Part shown: positions 41,781-51,070 of the stretch, in pieces
How the letters are laid out: every line of letters starts with the position of its first letter
How positions within the stretch are numbered: the stretch's first letter is position 1
From: Rhizobium sp. RU36D
Lineage (GTDB): Bacteria > Pseudomonadota > Alphaproteobacteria > Rhizobiales > Rhizobiaceae
Direction of reading: 5' to 3'
DNA: 64,000 nucleotides
Assembly: GCF_900176345.1 (NCBI RefSeq)
Contig: NZ_FWXU01000004.1
Location: 186,001-250,000, forward strand
The notes under the pieces: generated by a model
Database searches by the model: none
The model's input: only the letters and a program-made list of their open reading frames with translations
What the model was told of the DNA's origin: nothing
Translations under genes and position numbers: made by a program

Positions 41781-42923
41781 ATGTCCGACGTCAAAACCGA
41801 GAATTTCAAGTTCACCCTGAAGGCCACCTCTGCCAAGGCGCGTCTGGGCGAGATCACCATGCCGCGCGGCACGATCCGCACGCCGGCCTTCATGCCCGTC
41901 GGCACGGTCGGCACGGTCAAGGCCATGTATCTGGACCAGGTGAGGGAAGGCGGCGCCGATATCATTCTCGGCAATACCTACCACTTGATGCTGCGTCCCG
42001 GCGCCGAGCGCGTGGCTCGGTTGGGAGGCCTTCACGAACTGATCCGCTGGCCGCATCCGATCCTGACCGACAGCGGCGGGTTTCAGGTCATGTCGCTCTC
42101 CGGCCTGCGCAAGCTCGATGAGAAGGGCGTTACCTTCAAGAGCCATGTCGATGGCAGCACCCATCATATGTCGCCCGAGCGCTCGATCGAGATCCAGGGG
42201 CTTCTGGGGTCCGACATCCAGATGCAGCTCGATGAATGCGTGGCCCTGCCGGCAGAGCGCAAGGAAATCGAGCGCGCCATGGAAATGTCGTTGCGCTGGG
42301 CCGAACGATGCCGCGTGGCCTTCGGGGAACAACCGGGCAAGGCGATGTTCGGCATCGTCCAGGGCGGCGATATCCCGGATCTGCGCATCCGCTCGGCGGA
42401 GGGCCTCAAGCAACTGGATCTCAAGGGCTATTCCATCGGCGGCCTTGCAGTCGGCGAGCCGCAGCATGTGATGCTGGAGATGCTGCGCATCACATTGCCG
42501 GTGCTGCCGACCGAAAAGCCGCGCTATCTCATGGGTGTCGGCACGCCAGACGATATCCTGAAGTCGGTCGCCGAAGGCATTGACATGTTCGATTGCGTCA
42601 TGCCCACCCGGTCGGGTCGACATGGCCTGGCGTTCACCCGGCGCGGCAAGGTCAATATCCGCAATGCGCGCCATGCGGAGGACATGCGGCCGTTGGACGA
42701 GGAATCGAACTGCCCGGCGTCGCGCGACTATTCGCGCGCATATCTCCACCATCTCGTCCGCTCGAACGAAGCGCTGGGCGGCATGCTCCTGTCCTGGAAC
42801 AACCTGTCCTATTACCAGGAACTGATGCAGGGCATCCGCAAGTCGATCGAGGAGGGCCGTTTCGAAGATTTCAAGGCCGAAACCATGGACATGTGGGCCC
42901 GCGGCGACATCGAGGCGCGATAA
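41781..42923 (+). CDS. tgt: tRNA-guanine transglycosylase with degenerate zinc site
   Basis: A 380-residue Tgt that exchanges guanine-34 for preQ1 in GUN-anticodon tRNAs. Catalytic residues are kept: Asp97 in [12 protein letters not shown] and nucleophile Asp271 in [12 protein letters not shown]. The zinc site is not: the segment matching E. coli Cys302-x-Cys304-x2-Cys307 reads Ser309-Asn-Cys311-Pro-Ala-Ser314, and the His333 position is Asn340 ([10 protein letters not shown]). The alignment around it is gap-free ([11 protein letters not shown]). The start at 41781 gives the normal N-terminus; the longer frame overlaps queA. Folding without zinc is implied, and the feature may be shared by related bacteria. 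Confidence 0.95.
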   Translation: MSDVKTENFKFTLKATSAKARLGEITMPRGTIRTPAFMPVGTVGTVKAMYLDQVREGGADIILGNTYHLMLRPGAERVARLGGLHELIRWPHPILTDSGGFQVMSLSGLRKLDEKGVTFKSHVDGSTHHMSPERSIEIQGLLGSDIQMQLDECVALPAERKEIERAMEMSLRWAERCRVAFGEQPGKAMFGIVQGGDIPDLRIRSAEGLKQLDLKGYSIGGLAVGEPQHVMLEMLRITLPVLPTEKPRYLMGVGTPDDILKSVAEGIDMFDCVMPTRSGRHGLAFTRRGKVNIRNARHAEDMRPLDEESNCPASRDYSRAYLHHLVRSNEALGGMLLSWNNLSYYQELMQGIRKSIEEGRFEDFKAETMDMWARGDIEAR

Positions 42924-42946
42924 CGCGCCCGCGAGGTTGCGAGAGG

Positions 42947-43372
42947 TCAAATGCCCTGGTTGACGGTGTCGCGCGCCATGCGCACGCCGTTGATCACGAA
43001 CTTGCCATCCGGCTGCCGAACCAGATCGTAAAATGCCGCCCAGCTGACGCCCTTGGGATCCGAGATCAGGACTTCCTGGAAGACGCGACTGCCATCGGCG
43101 GCGGACTGGTTGCGGCCGAAGGCATAATTGCCGGGCTTGTAGACCGGCCCATAGCTCTTCTTCACCATGCCGAAGAAGGTCTCCGCATCCGGAAAGCGTG
43201 ACTTGATTTCCGGAGAGGCGAAGGCATAGGCCGCGCTGGCATCGTCCTTCAAGAAGGCGGCGATCTGGCCGGAGATGATTGTCTGGGCCTCGCGGACCGC
43301 ATCACCGGCCTGGGCTGCAAATGGCATGAACAGTGTCACGAGAACGCAAACGACGAAACGTGGAAAGCGCAT
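42947..43372 (-). CDS. DUF4864 family exported protein
   Basis: A 141-residue protein with a signal peptide (residues 1-23, FVVCVLVTLFMPFAAQA). The rest fits DUF4864: IISGQIAAFLKDDASAAYAFASP, FPDAETFFGMVKKSYGPVY, FQEVLISDPKGVSWAAFYDLVRQPDGKFVINGV read in pieces. The fold is expected to be NTF2/SnoaL-like; the function is unknown. The upstream open frame is longer, but ATG at 43372 has an excellent AGGAGG eight bases ahead and starts the signal peptide. Convergent with tgt after a 23-base gap. Confidence 0.85.
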   Translation of the reverse strand: MRFPRFVVCVLVTLFMPFAAQAGDAVREAQTIISGQIAAFLKDDASAAYAFASPEIKSRFPDAETFFGMVKKSYGPVYKPGNYAFGRNQSAADGSRVFQEVLISDPKGVSWAAFYDLVRQPDGKFVINGVRMARDTVNQGI

Positions 43373-43570
43373 CAAGGATCCTCCTGTAGGATTTGCTAAA
43401 CAAGAGTAGCGCATGTGGGGCGTTAGGGAAGGGGCCGGCAACAAACTTTCCCGTGACGACAGTTCTAACCCTAGGCGCAGCGGCTTGCGCGTAACCTGCG
43501 ACTATGCGAGGCATCCCTATCACGCGTCGCATGCACGAATCTCCCGGCGACCCTCATCCTGTGAAACCTG

Positions 43571-44731
43571 ATGCCGCTCCTGCTCTCGCCAGCCTTGCTG
43601 TTTTTCTGCAATGCGCTGTTGTTTATCTCCATGTTCACGCGGCTGCCGCAGCTCAGGGAAGGGCTGGGCATCGACAAGGCGACCCTGGGAACGGCCTTGC
43701 TTGGTTTCGCGCTGGGAACGCTGTTGGCGTTGCCCGTCGCGGGAAAGCTGACGAACAGACTGAGCCCAAGGCTCGCCGCCACCATATCGCTTGCCATCTA
43801 TGCCGTACTCACACCTGCCGTCGCCGTCCTGCCCCTTTGGGGTGTCGTGGCGATCTTTATCGCCATCGGCTTCGTCAGGACGATCTTGGACGTGGCTGAA
43901 AACATGGTGGCAACGGGCATAGAAAGCCGCAGCGGCGTCAAGGTCCTGTCGCGCAGCCATGGTTTCTGGTCGGTCGGCCTACTGGCCGGCGCTGTAGCGT
44001 CAGGCTGGATGGCCAGGGAAGGCATCACGCCGGCCACGCATCTCTCGATCGCGGCACTGGTCGTTCTGGCATTGTGTGCCGTTGTCTGGCGGGTCACGCC
44101 GAAAGACGCGGCCTTGAGCCAGAGCGTGTCCGGGGCGAGGGCGCCGGTCTTCGTCATCCCCGACAGGCCGATCGTGCTGATTGCGGTGATGGTGATCGGC
44201 ATCGGCATCTGCGAGGGCGCCATCTATGACTGGGGCATCTTCTTCCTGCGGGAGCGCATCGTGGCGGATGAAGCCATCGCTGGCGTGCTATACGCATGCT
44301 TCACGATCGGCATGGGGATCACACGCCTGGTGGGTGACCGGCTACGGGAACTGTTTGCGCCCGTCGCCTTGGTCCGGGCTTCGGCGCTGAGTGTCGCAAC
44401 CGGTCTTGTGGTGCTTCTGCTGGCAGACGGAAGCATCATGGCGGCGGTCGGTCTGACGCTGATCGGAGCCGGTGTGGCGCTCAACATGCCGATCGCGGTA
44501 GCGACCACGATCCAGTTGACAGGGAACCGCAGTCCAGCCGAAAATCTGGCGGCGCTGTCTTTGACCATGCTGCTCTCGACCATGGGGGTGCCGCCCTTGC
44601 TGGGCTTTGTCGCCGATCACTGGGGTATTGCCGCCAGCTTCGTTGCGGTGCTGCCGTTGACAGCGCTGACATTTTTGATGGCGCCGGTGGCTGCCGGAAA
44701 ACCGGTGGCCTTCTGGCGCAGGAAGTCCTGA
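43571..44731 (+). CDS. Major facilitator superfamily transporter
   Basis: A 386-residue transporter with about 12 hydrophobic segments. The N-terminal half has FTRLPQLREGLGIDKATLGTALLG and the loop KLTNRLSPRLAA (motif A-like). A repeat-like DHWGIAASF occurs near the end. The family resembles YbjJ-type MFS proteins (fucose permease-like inner membrane proteins), with unknown substrate. The start is ATG at 43571 with a weak upstream signal. recX begins at the base after its stop, so the two are probably translated from one mRNA. Confidence 0.87.
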   Translation: MPLLLSPALLFFCNALLFISMFTRLPQLREGLGIDKATLGTALLGFALGTLLALPVAGKLTNRLSPRLAATISLAIYAVLTPAVAVLPLWGVVAIFIAIGFVRTILDVAENMVATGIESRSGVKVLSRSHGFWSVGLLAGAVASGWMAREGITPATHLSIAALVVLALCAVVWRVTPKDAALSQSVSGARAPVFVIPDRPIVLIAVMVIGIGICEGAIYDWGIFFLRERIVADEAIAGVLYACFTIGMGITRLVGDRLRELFAPVALVRASALSVATGLVVLLLADGSIMAAVGLTLIGAGVALNMPIAVATTIQLTGNRSPAENLAALSLTMLLSTMGVPPLLGFVADHWGIAASFVAVLPLTALTFLMAPVAAGKPVAFWRRKS

Positions 44732-45304
44732 ATGATCCCGCCTGACGACGAAAACCCGGACGTCTTGCCAACACCGAGGATGCTTGCCTGGGCGCGCAAT
44801 TCGGCTGCATACCGGTTGTCCCGCAAGATGATGACCGAGCGTGAACTCGCAACGGCCATCGAGCGAAAGGCGCGGCAGAAGTTCGAGGGGATATCGGCCA
44901 GCCAACTCGCGGCGCTGTCGGCTGCCGCCATCGATTTCGGCCGACAGATGCTTGTTCTGGATGACAACACCTATGCGGAGGTGAAGGTGCGCTCCGCCGT
45001 CTCCAGCGGCAGGTCGAAACGGGTGATCGCCCAGAAGTTGGCGCAAAAGGGTGTCGCGCGCGACATCGTCGAAGAGAAGCTCGCCGACACGGACGATCTG
45101 CGGGCGGCCCTGATCTTTGCCCGCAAACGCGCTTTCGGACCGTTTGCCCGCAAGGTGGTCGATGATATCAGCCGAAACAAGGCGCTGGCGGCCTTCGCGC
45201 GTCAGGGCTTTGGCTTCTCGCTCGGCGCCCGGGTCATGGCGATGGACCTTGAAGAGGCCCAAGCCGTGCTCGAAGAAACGGGCGGTTCCGGCGGCTGGTT
45301 CTGA
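44732..45304 (+). CDS. recX: Regulatory protein RecX
   Basis: A 190-residue RecX-family protein, a modulator that caps RecA filaments. The three-helix repeats are visible as AYRLSRKMMTERELATAIERKA, GRSKRVIAQKLAQKGVARDIVEEKL and KALAAFARQGFGFSLGARVMA (each split from the translation). It starts immediately after the MFS stop (TGAATG). It is not beside recA here, which is common in alphaproteobacteria. Length is within the family's 150-270 range. Confidence 0.88.
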   Translation: MIPPDDENPDVLPTPRMLAWARNSAAYRLSRKMMTERELATAIERKARQKFEGISASQLAALSAAAIDFGRQMLVLDDNTYAEVKVRSAVSSGRSKRVIAQKLAQKGVARDIVEEKLADTDDLRAALIFARKRAFGPFARKVVDDISRNKALAAFARQGFGFSLGARVMAMDLEEAQAVLEETGGSGGWF

Positions 45305-45424
45305 GCGACGACGAAGGAAATCGGGGACGACAAAACACGCGCCCCCGAAAGCAAAGTCCGATCACATAAGATAGATTATGGAACTAAAACTGATGCCGGA
45401 CTGACTGGAGCGCCTTGGACCGGC

Positions 45425-45745
45425 TCAGGCATCCGTTGACAGCTTCATCATGACAAGACCCGATACAATCAGTACCGCCGCCGCAATCCGCATCGGCGTT
45501 GCCTGTTCGCCCAGGACGACGATGCCGACGACGAATGCGCCGATCGCGCCGATGCCGGTCCAGATCGTGTAAGCGGTGCCAAGCGGTAGCGTGCGCATCG
45601 AGATCGACAGCAGCACGACACTGGCAATCATGGTGACGATGGTGATGCCGGCAGGAACGATGCGGGTGAAGCCTTCCGACTGCTTCATCGTAAATGCCCA
45701 AATGACTTCAAGAATGCCGGCGGTGACGAGATAGACCCAGGCCAT
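45425..45745 (-). CDS. gdx: Guanidinium exporter (SugE/Gdx, SMR family)
   Basis: A 106-residue small multidrug resistance protein with four helices. The conserved Glu13 in AGILEVIWAFTMK, the GLIxT/S-like segment GFTRIVPAGITI and the helix WTGIGAIGAFVVGIVVLGE identify the SugE (Gdx) subtype, which exports guanidinium in exchange for protons. A guanidine-II riboswitch lies directly upstream, strongly supporting the substrate. GGAG lies seven bases ahead of the ATG. An apparent single-gene unit. Confidence 0.95.
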   Translation of the reverse strand: MAWVYLVTAGILEVIWAFTMKQSEGFTRIVPAGITIVTMIASVVLLSISMRTLPLGTAYTIWTGIGAIGAFVVGIVVLGEQATPMRIAAAVLIVSGLVMMKLSTDA

Positions 45746-45764
45746 GAGAAACTCCGTATCTGCT

Positions 45765-45806
45765 CCGGGTCGTCCCGGCCATGGGAATCGTGTCGAGGTC
45801 GTCCTC
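45765..45806 (-). promoter_or_regulatory. Guanidine-II (mini-ykkC) riboswitch controlling gdx
   Basis: On the minus strand two short hairpins carry identical ACGA tetraloops: GAGG-ACGA-CCTC (45806-45795) and CCGGG-ACGA-CCCGG (45778-45765), joined by a 16-base linker. Two ACGR-loop stems are the complete consensus of the guanidine-II riboswitch. The proximal stem ends 19 bases before the ATG and nine before the GGAG, fitting ligand-dependent release of the ribosome binding site. Confidence 0.92.
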
Positions 45807-45855
45807 AGCCACGTATTCTATCCACGAACTCACCTAAGGCAAAATATATTATATA

Positions 45856-45874
45856 ATACTAATTTATATAGTAT
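45856..45874. promoter_or_regulatory. A/T-rich inverted repeat upstream of the gdx leader
   Basis: ATACTA at 45856-45861 and TAGTAT at 45869-45874 are exact complements separated by seven A/T bases, within a 45-base stretch of almost pure A/T (45839-45882). It lies between the MBL gene stop and the riboswitch and probably contains the gdx promoter. Confidence 0.4.
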
Positions 45875-45877
45875 AAA

Positions 45878-46723
45878 TCAGTGAGTTGCGGGTGTTCCTG
45901 AAATCTCGTCGGCGACCTCGATCTCGATGACCATCTGATCATAGGCCGGTTCAACATGGTCAGGCGTCTCGGCCTGAACCGTCGCATAATCCAAGGGCGT
46001 GTGCATATGCGTGAGCACAGCGCGTTTCGGAGCGAAGCGTTCAATCCATCCCAGCGCTTGTTCCAGAGAGAGATGGCTGGGATGGAATTTGTACTGCAGC
46101 GCGTCGATGATCAGCAGATCAAGGCCGGAAAGCTTGTCTACGGTCGCCGCGGGAAAATCACTGACGTCGCAGCAATAGGCAATGTCGCCGATCCGCAGGC
46201 CAAGTGACCTGATATCGCCGTGCTGCTGGACCAACGGCTGCAGCGAGATGGGACCACCCGGCCCTGTTATCACGATCGGCGCTTCCAGATCGGCGATCAC
46301 ATGGGGCTCGACGATTGGCGGATAATTGCTGCCAGGCGGTGTCTCAAGGCAATAGCCGAAACCCTGTCGGATGCGCTCCATGGTCAGGTCATCGGCGAAA
46401 ATCGGAACCCGCGCCCGCTGCGTGACAAAATATCCGCGGAGATCATCGATGCCATGGAGATGGTCGGCATGGGCATGGGTGTAGATGACCGCGTCTACAC
46501 GCTCGACCGCAGAGCGCACCATCTGCTCGCGAAAGTCGGGCCCGGTATCCACTACCACGGTCGTCACGCCGCCATCCGGACCGATCTGCTGGATCAAGAA
46601 CGAGGCGCGGCTGCGCCTGTTCTTCGGATTGGCAGGATCGCAGGCGCCCCAGTCGCCATTGATGCGCGGCACGCCCGGAGACGATGCGCAGCCAAGGATG
46701 GTGAAGCGACGGCGATAGCCCAT
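45878..46723 (-). CDS. MBL-fold metallo-hydrolase, PhnP-like
   Basis: A 281-residue metallo-beta-lactamase-fold enzyme. The start FTILGCASSPGVPRINGDWGACDPANPKNRRSRAS (read in pieces) is typical of the PhnP/lipoate-associated MBL subgroup, and the metal motif is THAHADHLHG near residue 82, with further ligands in QQHGD, YCCDVSDF and LTHMHTPLDY. Likely a phosphodiesterase on a cyclic phosphate; the substrate is not certain, and no phn genes are near. It follows tatD by three bases in the minus-strand group. Confidence 0.88.
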   Translation of the reverse strand: MGYRRRFTILGCASSPGVPRINGDWGACDPANPKNRRSRASFLIQQIGPDGGVTTVVVDTGPDFREQMVRSAVERVDAVIYTHAHADHLHGIDDLRGYFVTQRARVPIFADDLTMERIRQGFGYCLETPPGSNYPPIVEPHVIADLEAPIVITGPGGPISLQPLVQQHGDIRSLGLRIGDIAYCCDVSDFPAATVDKLSGLDLLIIDALQYKFHPSHLSLEQALGWIERFAPKRAVLTHMHTPLDYATVQAETPDHVEPAYDQMVIEIEVADEISGTPATH

Positions 46724-46726
46724 GGC

Positions 46727-47509
46727 TCAAAGCCTCGGCATTTTGGAAAAACAGCGGAATGCATTGGCCGTTGTGATCTCGGCCATCTCAGCGTAGCTCA
46801 CGCCCTTCACGTCAGCCAGAACCTCGGCGGTGTTGACCACATAAGACGGTTCGTTGCGCTTTCCGCGCCAGCGTTTCGGCGCCAGATACGGGGCATCCGT
46901 CTCGACCAGCAGGCGGTCCAAGGGCACATCCCGGGCGATATCCCGCAACTCGGTGGATTTCGGAAAGGTCAAGATGCCGGAGAAAGAGATGTAGCCGCCA
47001 AGTTCGACACCCGTCCTGGCCAGCGCCTCGCCGGAGGAAAAGCAATGGAGAATAAAGGGGAAAGCCCCCTTCCCCATTTCCTCCCGCAGGATCGCCGCCA
47101 TATCGTCATCCGCACTGCGGCTGTGGATCACCAGCGGCAGCTGTGTCTGGCGCGCGGCCTCGATATGCACGCGGAACCCGGCCTGCTGATCGGCGGGCGT
47201 TTGCGTATCGTAGAAGTAGTCTAGTCCCGCTTCGCCGATCGCCACGATCTTGCCGTGTGCCTCGGCAAGCCGCACCAGATCCGCCGCCGTCACATCGAGT
47301 TCGTCGCCGGCATTGTTTGGATGCGTACCGACAGAGCAAAACACGTTCGGATAGCGCTCCGTCAGGGCCAGCAACGTATCCAGCTTCTTCACCCGCGTGG
47401 AGATCGTTACCATCTGCTTGACGCCGGCCGCACGGGCGCGCTCGATCAGTTCGTCGCGCTCCGCGTCAAAATCGGCGAAGTCGAGATGGCAATGGGTATC
47501 GATCAACAT
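46727..47509 (-). CDS. tatD: TatD family metal-dependent hydrolase (deoxyribonuclease)
   Basis: A 260-residue TIM-barrel hydrolase. It starts MLIDTHCHLDFADFDAERDE with the HxH metal motif, and continues with AIGEAGLDYFYD, LPLVIHSRSADDD, FILHCFSSG and the final VETDAPYLAPKRWRGKRNEPS. TatD proteins are 3'-5' DNases acting in repair and DNA turnover. The open frame extends 36 residues upstream into metG; the ATG at 47509 gives the family start and lies four bases after the metG stop. Confidence 0.94.
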   Translation of the reverse strand: MLIDTHCHLDFADFDAERDELIERARAAGVKQMVTISTRVKKLDTLLALTERYPNVFCSVGTHPNNAGDELDVTAADLVRLAEAHGKIVAIGEAGLDYFYDTQTPADQQAGFRVHIEAARQTQLPLVIHSRSADDDMAAILREEMGKGAFPFILHCFSSGEALARTGVELGGYISFSGILTFPKSTELRDIARDVPLDRLLVETDAPYLAPKRWRGKRNEPSYVVNTAEVLADVKGVSYAEMAEITTANAFRCFSKMPRL

Positions 47510-47513
47510 CCAC

Positions 47514-49067
47514 TCAAGCCTTAGCCGTTTCCGGCGCAACATAGCGTGGGAAGACCGGCGAAGGGGCCTCCAATTCGGTGCCGGGCGACAGGCGACCTGC
47601 CTCGCCCAGGAAGGCAAAGCTGCGCCGGTCGGCGGGTACCGCCACGAGATCCAGGAGCTTGGCCGCGGAATCCGGCATGACAGGCTGCAGCAGGATGGCG
47701 ATCTGGCGCACCACGTCGGCGGTCACATACAAGACCGTGGCCATGCGCGCGACATCGGTCTTGCGCAGGACCCAGGGCTCCTGGGCGGCGAAATAGCGGT
47801 CGGCCTCGGAGACTACGTTGATGATTGCGGCGACAGCCTTGTGGATCATCACGCGGTTCATTTCTTCCCGGCAGATGTCAATGGCAGCGTCGGCGGTCGC
47901 CAGCATGGCCTTGTCAGCCTCTGTCAGCGCACCAGGTTCCGGAATTTTGCCATCGCAATTCTTCACGATCATGGAGAGCGACCGGCTCGCCAGATTGCCG
48001 ATGCCGTTGGCGAGGTCCGCATTGATGCGGGTCGCGATCCCCTCTTCCGAATAGCTGCCGTCCTGTCCGAACGACACTTCGCGCAGCAGGAAGAAGCGCA
48101 CCTGGTCCAGCCCGAAATGGCTGACGAGATCGAACGGATCTACGACGTTGCCGACCGACTTCGACATCTTCTCGCCCTTGTTGAGCAGGAAGCCGTGGGC
48201 GAAAACCTTTTTCGGCAGCGGCAAGCCGGCCGAAAGCAGGAAAGCCGGCCAATAGACCGCGTGGAAGCGGATAATGTCCTTGCCGATCATGTGGATGTCC
48301 GCCGGCCAGTACTTGGCGCGGGGGCCATTCTGGTCCTCCACATATCCGGTCGCGGTGATGTAGTTGGTCAGCGCGTCGACCCAGACATACATCACGTGCT
48401 TCGGATCATCCGGCACCTTGATGCCCCAGTCGAAGGTCGTGCGCGAAATCGAGAGATCCTTGAGGCCCGACTTGACGAAGGAGATCACCTCGTTGCGGCG
48501 CTCATTCGGGCCGATAAAGTCTGGCTGATCTTCGTAAAGCTTCAGAAGCCGCTCTTCATAGGCGGAGAGGCGGAAGAAATAGCTCTCCTCCTCGACCCAC
48601 TCGACCGGTGTGCCCTGGGGACCGTAGCGCACGCCGTCGGCGCGTACTTGCGTTTCCTCTTCCTGATAATAGGCTTCGTCGCGCACGGAGTACCAGCCGG
48701 CATAGCTGTCCTTGTAGATATCGCCGTTTGCGGCCATCCGCTTCCAGACAGCCTGAACGGTCTGATGGTGGCGAGCCTCCGTCGTGCGGATGAAATCGTC
48801 GTTCGATGCATTGAGCAGCTTGCCCATGTCGCGGAAGGCATCCGAATTGCGCTTGGCCAGTTCTTCCGGGGTGATTCCTTCGGCGCGCGCCGTCTGCTGC
48901 ATCTTCTGGCCGTGCTCGTCCGTACCGGTGAGGAAGAACACGTCCTTCCCGTCGAGCCGCTGGAACCGCGCCATGGCATCGGTCGCGATGAGCTCGTAGG
49001 CGTGACCGATATGCGGCCTGCCATTGGGATAGGAAATGGCTGTCGTGATGTAGAAGGTTTCGCTCAT
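47514..49067 (-). CDS. metG: Methionyl-tRNA synthetase
   Basis: A 517-residue MetRS. The class I signatures are PHIGH in [18 protein letters not shown] and KMSKS in [17 protein letters not shown]. The zinc-knuckle region is of the short type without the cysteine clusters, and the C-terminal tRNA-binding (EMAP-like) domain of E. coli MetG is absent, as is usual in alphaproteobacteria. The frame extends 38 residues upstream, but [18 protein letters not shown] at 49067 is the normal start. It is followed by tatD within four bases. Confidence 0.97.
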   Translation of the reverse strand: MSETFYITTAISYPNGRPHIGHAYELIATDAMARFQRLDGKDVFFLTGTDEHGQKMQQTARAEGITPEELAKRNSDAFRDMGKLLNASNDDFIRTTEARHHQTVQAVWKRMAANGDIYKDSYAGWYSVRDEAYYQEEETQVRADGVRYGPQGTPVEWVEEESYFFRLSAYEERLLKLYEDQPDFIGPNERRNEVISFVKSGLKDLSISRTTFDWGIKVPDDPKHVMYVWVDALTNYITATGYVEDQNGPRAKYWPADIHMIGKDIIRFHAVYWPAFLLSAGLPLPKKVFAHGFLLNKGEKMSKSVGNVVDPFDLVSHFGLDQVRFFLLREVSFGQDGSYSEEGIATRINADLANGIGNLASRSLSMIVKNCDGKIPEPGALTEADKAMLATADAAIDICREEMNRVMIHKAVAAIINVVSEADRYFAAQEPWVLRKTDVARMATVLYVTADVVRQIAILLQPVMPDSAAKLLDLVAVPADRRSFAFLGEAGRLSPGTELEAPSPVFPRYVAPETAKA

Positions 49068-49195
49068 GGCCGGCCCTGTGTCCGTTTCCGGTATTTGGAT
49101 TGAAAAGTCTTGGCCGCTCTTAGCGCAAGTTCCCGCTTTGCGAAACACCAAGTTTCGCCGCCGGTGTTTTTGCGGCGACAACCACGCGCCAGGCG

Positions 49196-50224
49196 CTATA
49201 GCTCGGCGAGGTCCGTGAAGAGATCAAGGATCGTTTGCTTGCGGTCCAGGTTGTAAGCCGAACTGATCGTCAGGCGCTCGGCAATCCCCGAGGAAAAGCG
49301 GGCCAGCCGATCCGCTTCATCAAGGGCGCCGGCATGCGCGGCAAGGCGCGCCCTCTCCATCAGGTGTCCGCCCAGATGGTCCATGAAGAAGCCGAAGGCG
49401 ACGTCGCTATCCTTGCCGCTCAGCACATCGGCGAGACGATGGGTAGCCTTGCGAGCCGCCGGCCCTTTCTCTCTCAGCGCCTCCTCAAAGGCCGCGATGA
49501 TGTCGAGCCCGCCGTAATTCAGCACCTTCAGCGCCTGGGAAACGCTGCCGCCTGATATCTTCAGGAGGTCGGCGGCTTTCTCAGGGTCCATGCGCAGGCC
49601 GAGATGGGCGAGGGTCTGGCTCATGGCTGCATCATCCAATGCGGTCAGGCGCAAGGTCTGGCAGCGAGAGCGGATGGTCGGCAACAAGCGGCCGGGCGCG
49701 TGGGAAAGCACCAGGAACATGGCGCGTTTCGGCGGCTCCTCCAGGAGCTTGAGAATGGCGTTTGCGGCATTGCGGTTGAGATCATCGGCCGGATCGATGA
49801 TGACGATCCGCCAATTCCCCGTCCCCGACGTGGTCCCGAAGAAATAGCCCGCCTTGCGCACCTCATCAATCGTGATCGCGGACTTCACCTTGCCCGATTT
49901 TTCGTCCACCGGCCGCGTCAGATAGAGCAGGTTATGGCTGGCGCCGGACGCAAGCTGACGGCTGACTAGCGACTTCGGGTCGGGATCCTGAAGATGGTCG
50001 GGTGCGCTCAACGGATCGGGATGGCTCAGCACATGATTGGCAAAGCGAAAGGCCAGCGTCGCCTTGCCTATGCCCTCAGGCCCCTCGACGAGAATGGCAT
50101 GGTGCCCCTTGCCGGATCGATAGGCCTGGGCCAGGAAGTCCTCCGCTGCCTCGTGACCGAAAAGACGCGTATTCAGTTCGGGTGCGATTGCCCCGTCCAG
50201 CAAGCCGTAGCGTTCGTCTGTCAT
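49196..50224 (-). CDS. holB: DNA polymerase III delta-prime subunit
   Basis: A 342-residue clamp-loader subunit. The AAA+ region has [23 protein letters not shown] (modified P-loop), a sensor region [38 protein letters not shown] (in pieces) with the conserved SRC motif, then the helical C-terminal domain. It holds the clamp-loader complex that places the beta clamp at primer ends. The start overlaps the tmk stop by four bases, so both are translated together, a widespread arrangement. Confidence 0.94.
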   Translation of the reverse strand: MTDERYGLLDGAIAPELNTRLFGHEAAEDFLAQAYRSGKGHHAILVEGPEGIGKATLAFRFANHVLSHPDPLSAPDHLQDPDPKSLVSRQLASGASHNLLYLTRPVDEKSGKVKSAITIDEVRKAGYFFGTTSGTGNWRIVIIDPADDLNRNAANAILKLLEEPPKRAMFLVLSHAPGRLLPTIRSRCQTLRLTALDDAAMSQTLAHLGLRMDPEKAADLLKISGGSVSQALKVLNYGGLDIIAAFEEALREKGPAARKATHRLADVLSGKDSDVAFGFFMDHLGGHLMERARLAAHAGALDEADRLARFSSGIAERLTISSAYNLDRKQTILDLFTDLAEL

Positions 50225-50937
50225 TGGGCGATGACCGGGCGGCGCCGGACGCCAAAAAGGCCGGATTTTGCCAGGGGTTCCACCAGTTTTATCACAGCGG
50301 CAGAAACGGCATCCTCGTCCATCATGGCATCGATGACCTTGCAGCGCTGCGGCTCGGCGGCGGCAATATCCAGAAAGGCCTGGCGGCGCTTTTCGTGGGT
50401 CTCGACCTCTTCCTTCTCGAACCTGTCGGGCGTTTGTGCGGAGCGTCCGCGTTTCGACGGTTCTGCGCCACCGCGGCGACGGTTGGCCCGTTCCAGCCCC
50501 TTGGCAGCGGGCAGATCAAAGATCAGGGTGAGATCGGGTCTGACGCCCTCGACAGCGACCCGCTCGAGCGCGTCGATAAAATCCGACGAGAGATTGCCGG
50601 TCACCCCTTGATAGACCCGCGAGGAATCCATGAATCGATCGCATAACACGATCGAGCCCTTTTTCAGGGCCGGCAAAATGACGGTTCGGACATGATCGTT
50701 GCGCGCGGCCGCAAACAGGATGGCCTCCATCCTGACGCCAAAGGCTTCTGCTGCTCCCGACAGAAGAACGTGCCTGAGCGCTTCGGCGCCCGGCGAACCG
50801 CCAGGCTCGCGCGTGGTGACGACCTGATAGCCCTGCTGGTTCAGGCGATCGGCAAGCCGGTTGATCTGGGTCGACTTTCCAGCCCCCTCGCCGCCTTCGA
50901 AACTTATGAAGAGCCCTGATCCGATAGACACTATCAC
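50221..50937 (-). CDS. tmk: Thymidylate kinase
   Basis: A 238-residue TMPK converting dTMP to dTDP. P-loop [12 protein letters not shown], the dTMP-binding [19 protein letters not shown], the DR(F/Y)xxSS segment [13 protein letters not shown] and a LID region rich in Arg ([17 protein letters not shown]) are seen. The protein is somewhat longer than E. coli Tmk because of the LID and a C-terminal tail ([11 protein letters not shown]). Start ATG at 50937; an in-frame GTG two codons on is possible. It is followed by holB with a four-base overlap; dacF lies upstream. Confidence 0.95.
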   Translation of the reverse strand: MIVSIGSGLFISFEGGEGAGKSTQINRLADRLNQQGYQVVTTREPGGSPGAEALRHVLLSGAAEAFGVRMEAILFAAARNDHVRTVILPALKKGSIVLCDRFMDSSRVYQGVTGNLSSDFIDALERVAVEGVRPDLTLIFDLPAAKGLERANRRRGGAEPSKRGRSAQTPDRFEKEEVETHEKRRQAFLDIAAAEPQRCKVIDAMMDEDAVSAAVIKLVEPLAKSGLFGVRRRPVIAQ

Positions 50938-51070
50938 TTTCCCTGCGCCCGACCGATGCTTGGCCGGATCACCTGTTTATCCCAAGTTCAACCCGCGCGA
51001 AACTGGATTGCCGGGCGCTTGGTTCGCTGTTCGCTGCTAATTCCGGCGGATTAATGCCTGAATGCAATGG

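Noticed and set aside
41652..42950. Minus-strand open frame of over 430 codons antisense to tgt
   Set aside because: Tgt on the plus strand has intact catalytic motifs; the antisense translation has no family pattern.
47397..49103. Plus-strand open frame of about 570 codons antisense to metG and tatD
   Set aside because: It crosses two well-supported genes and has no domain.
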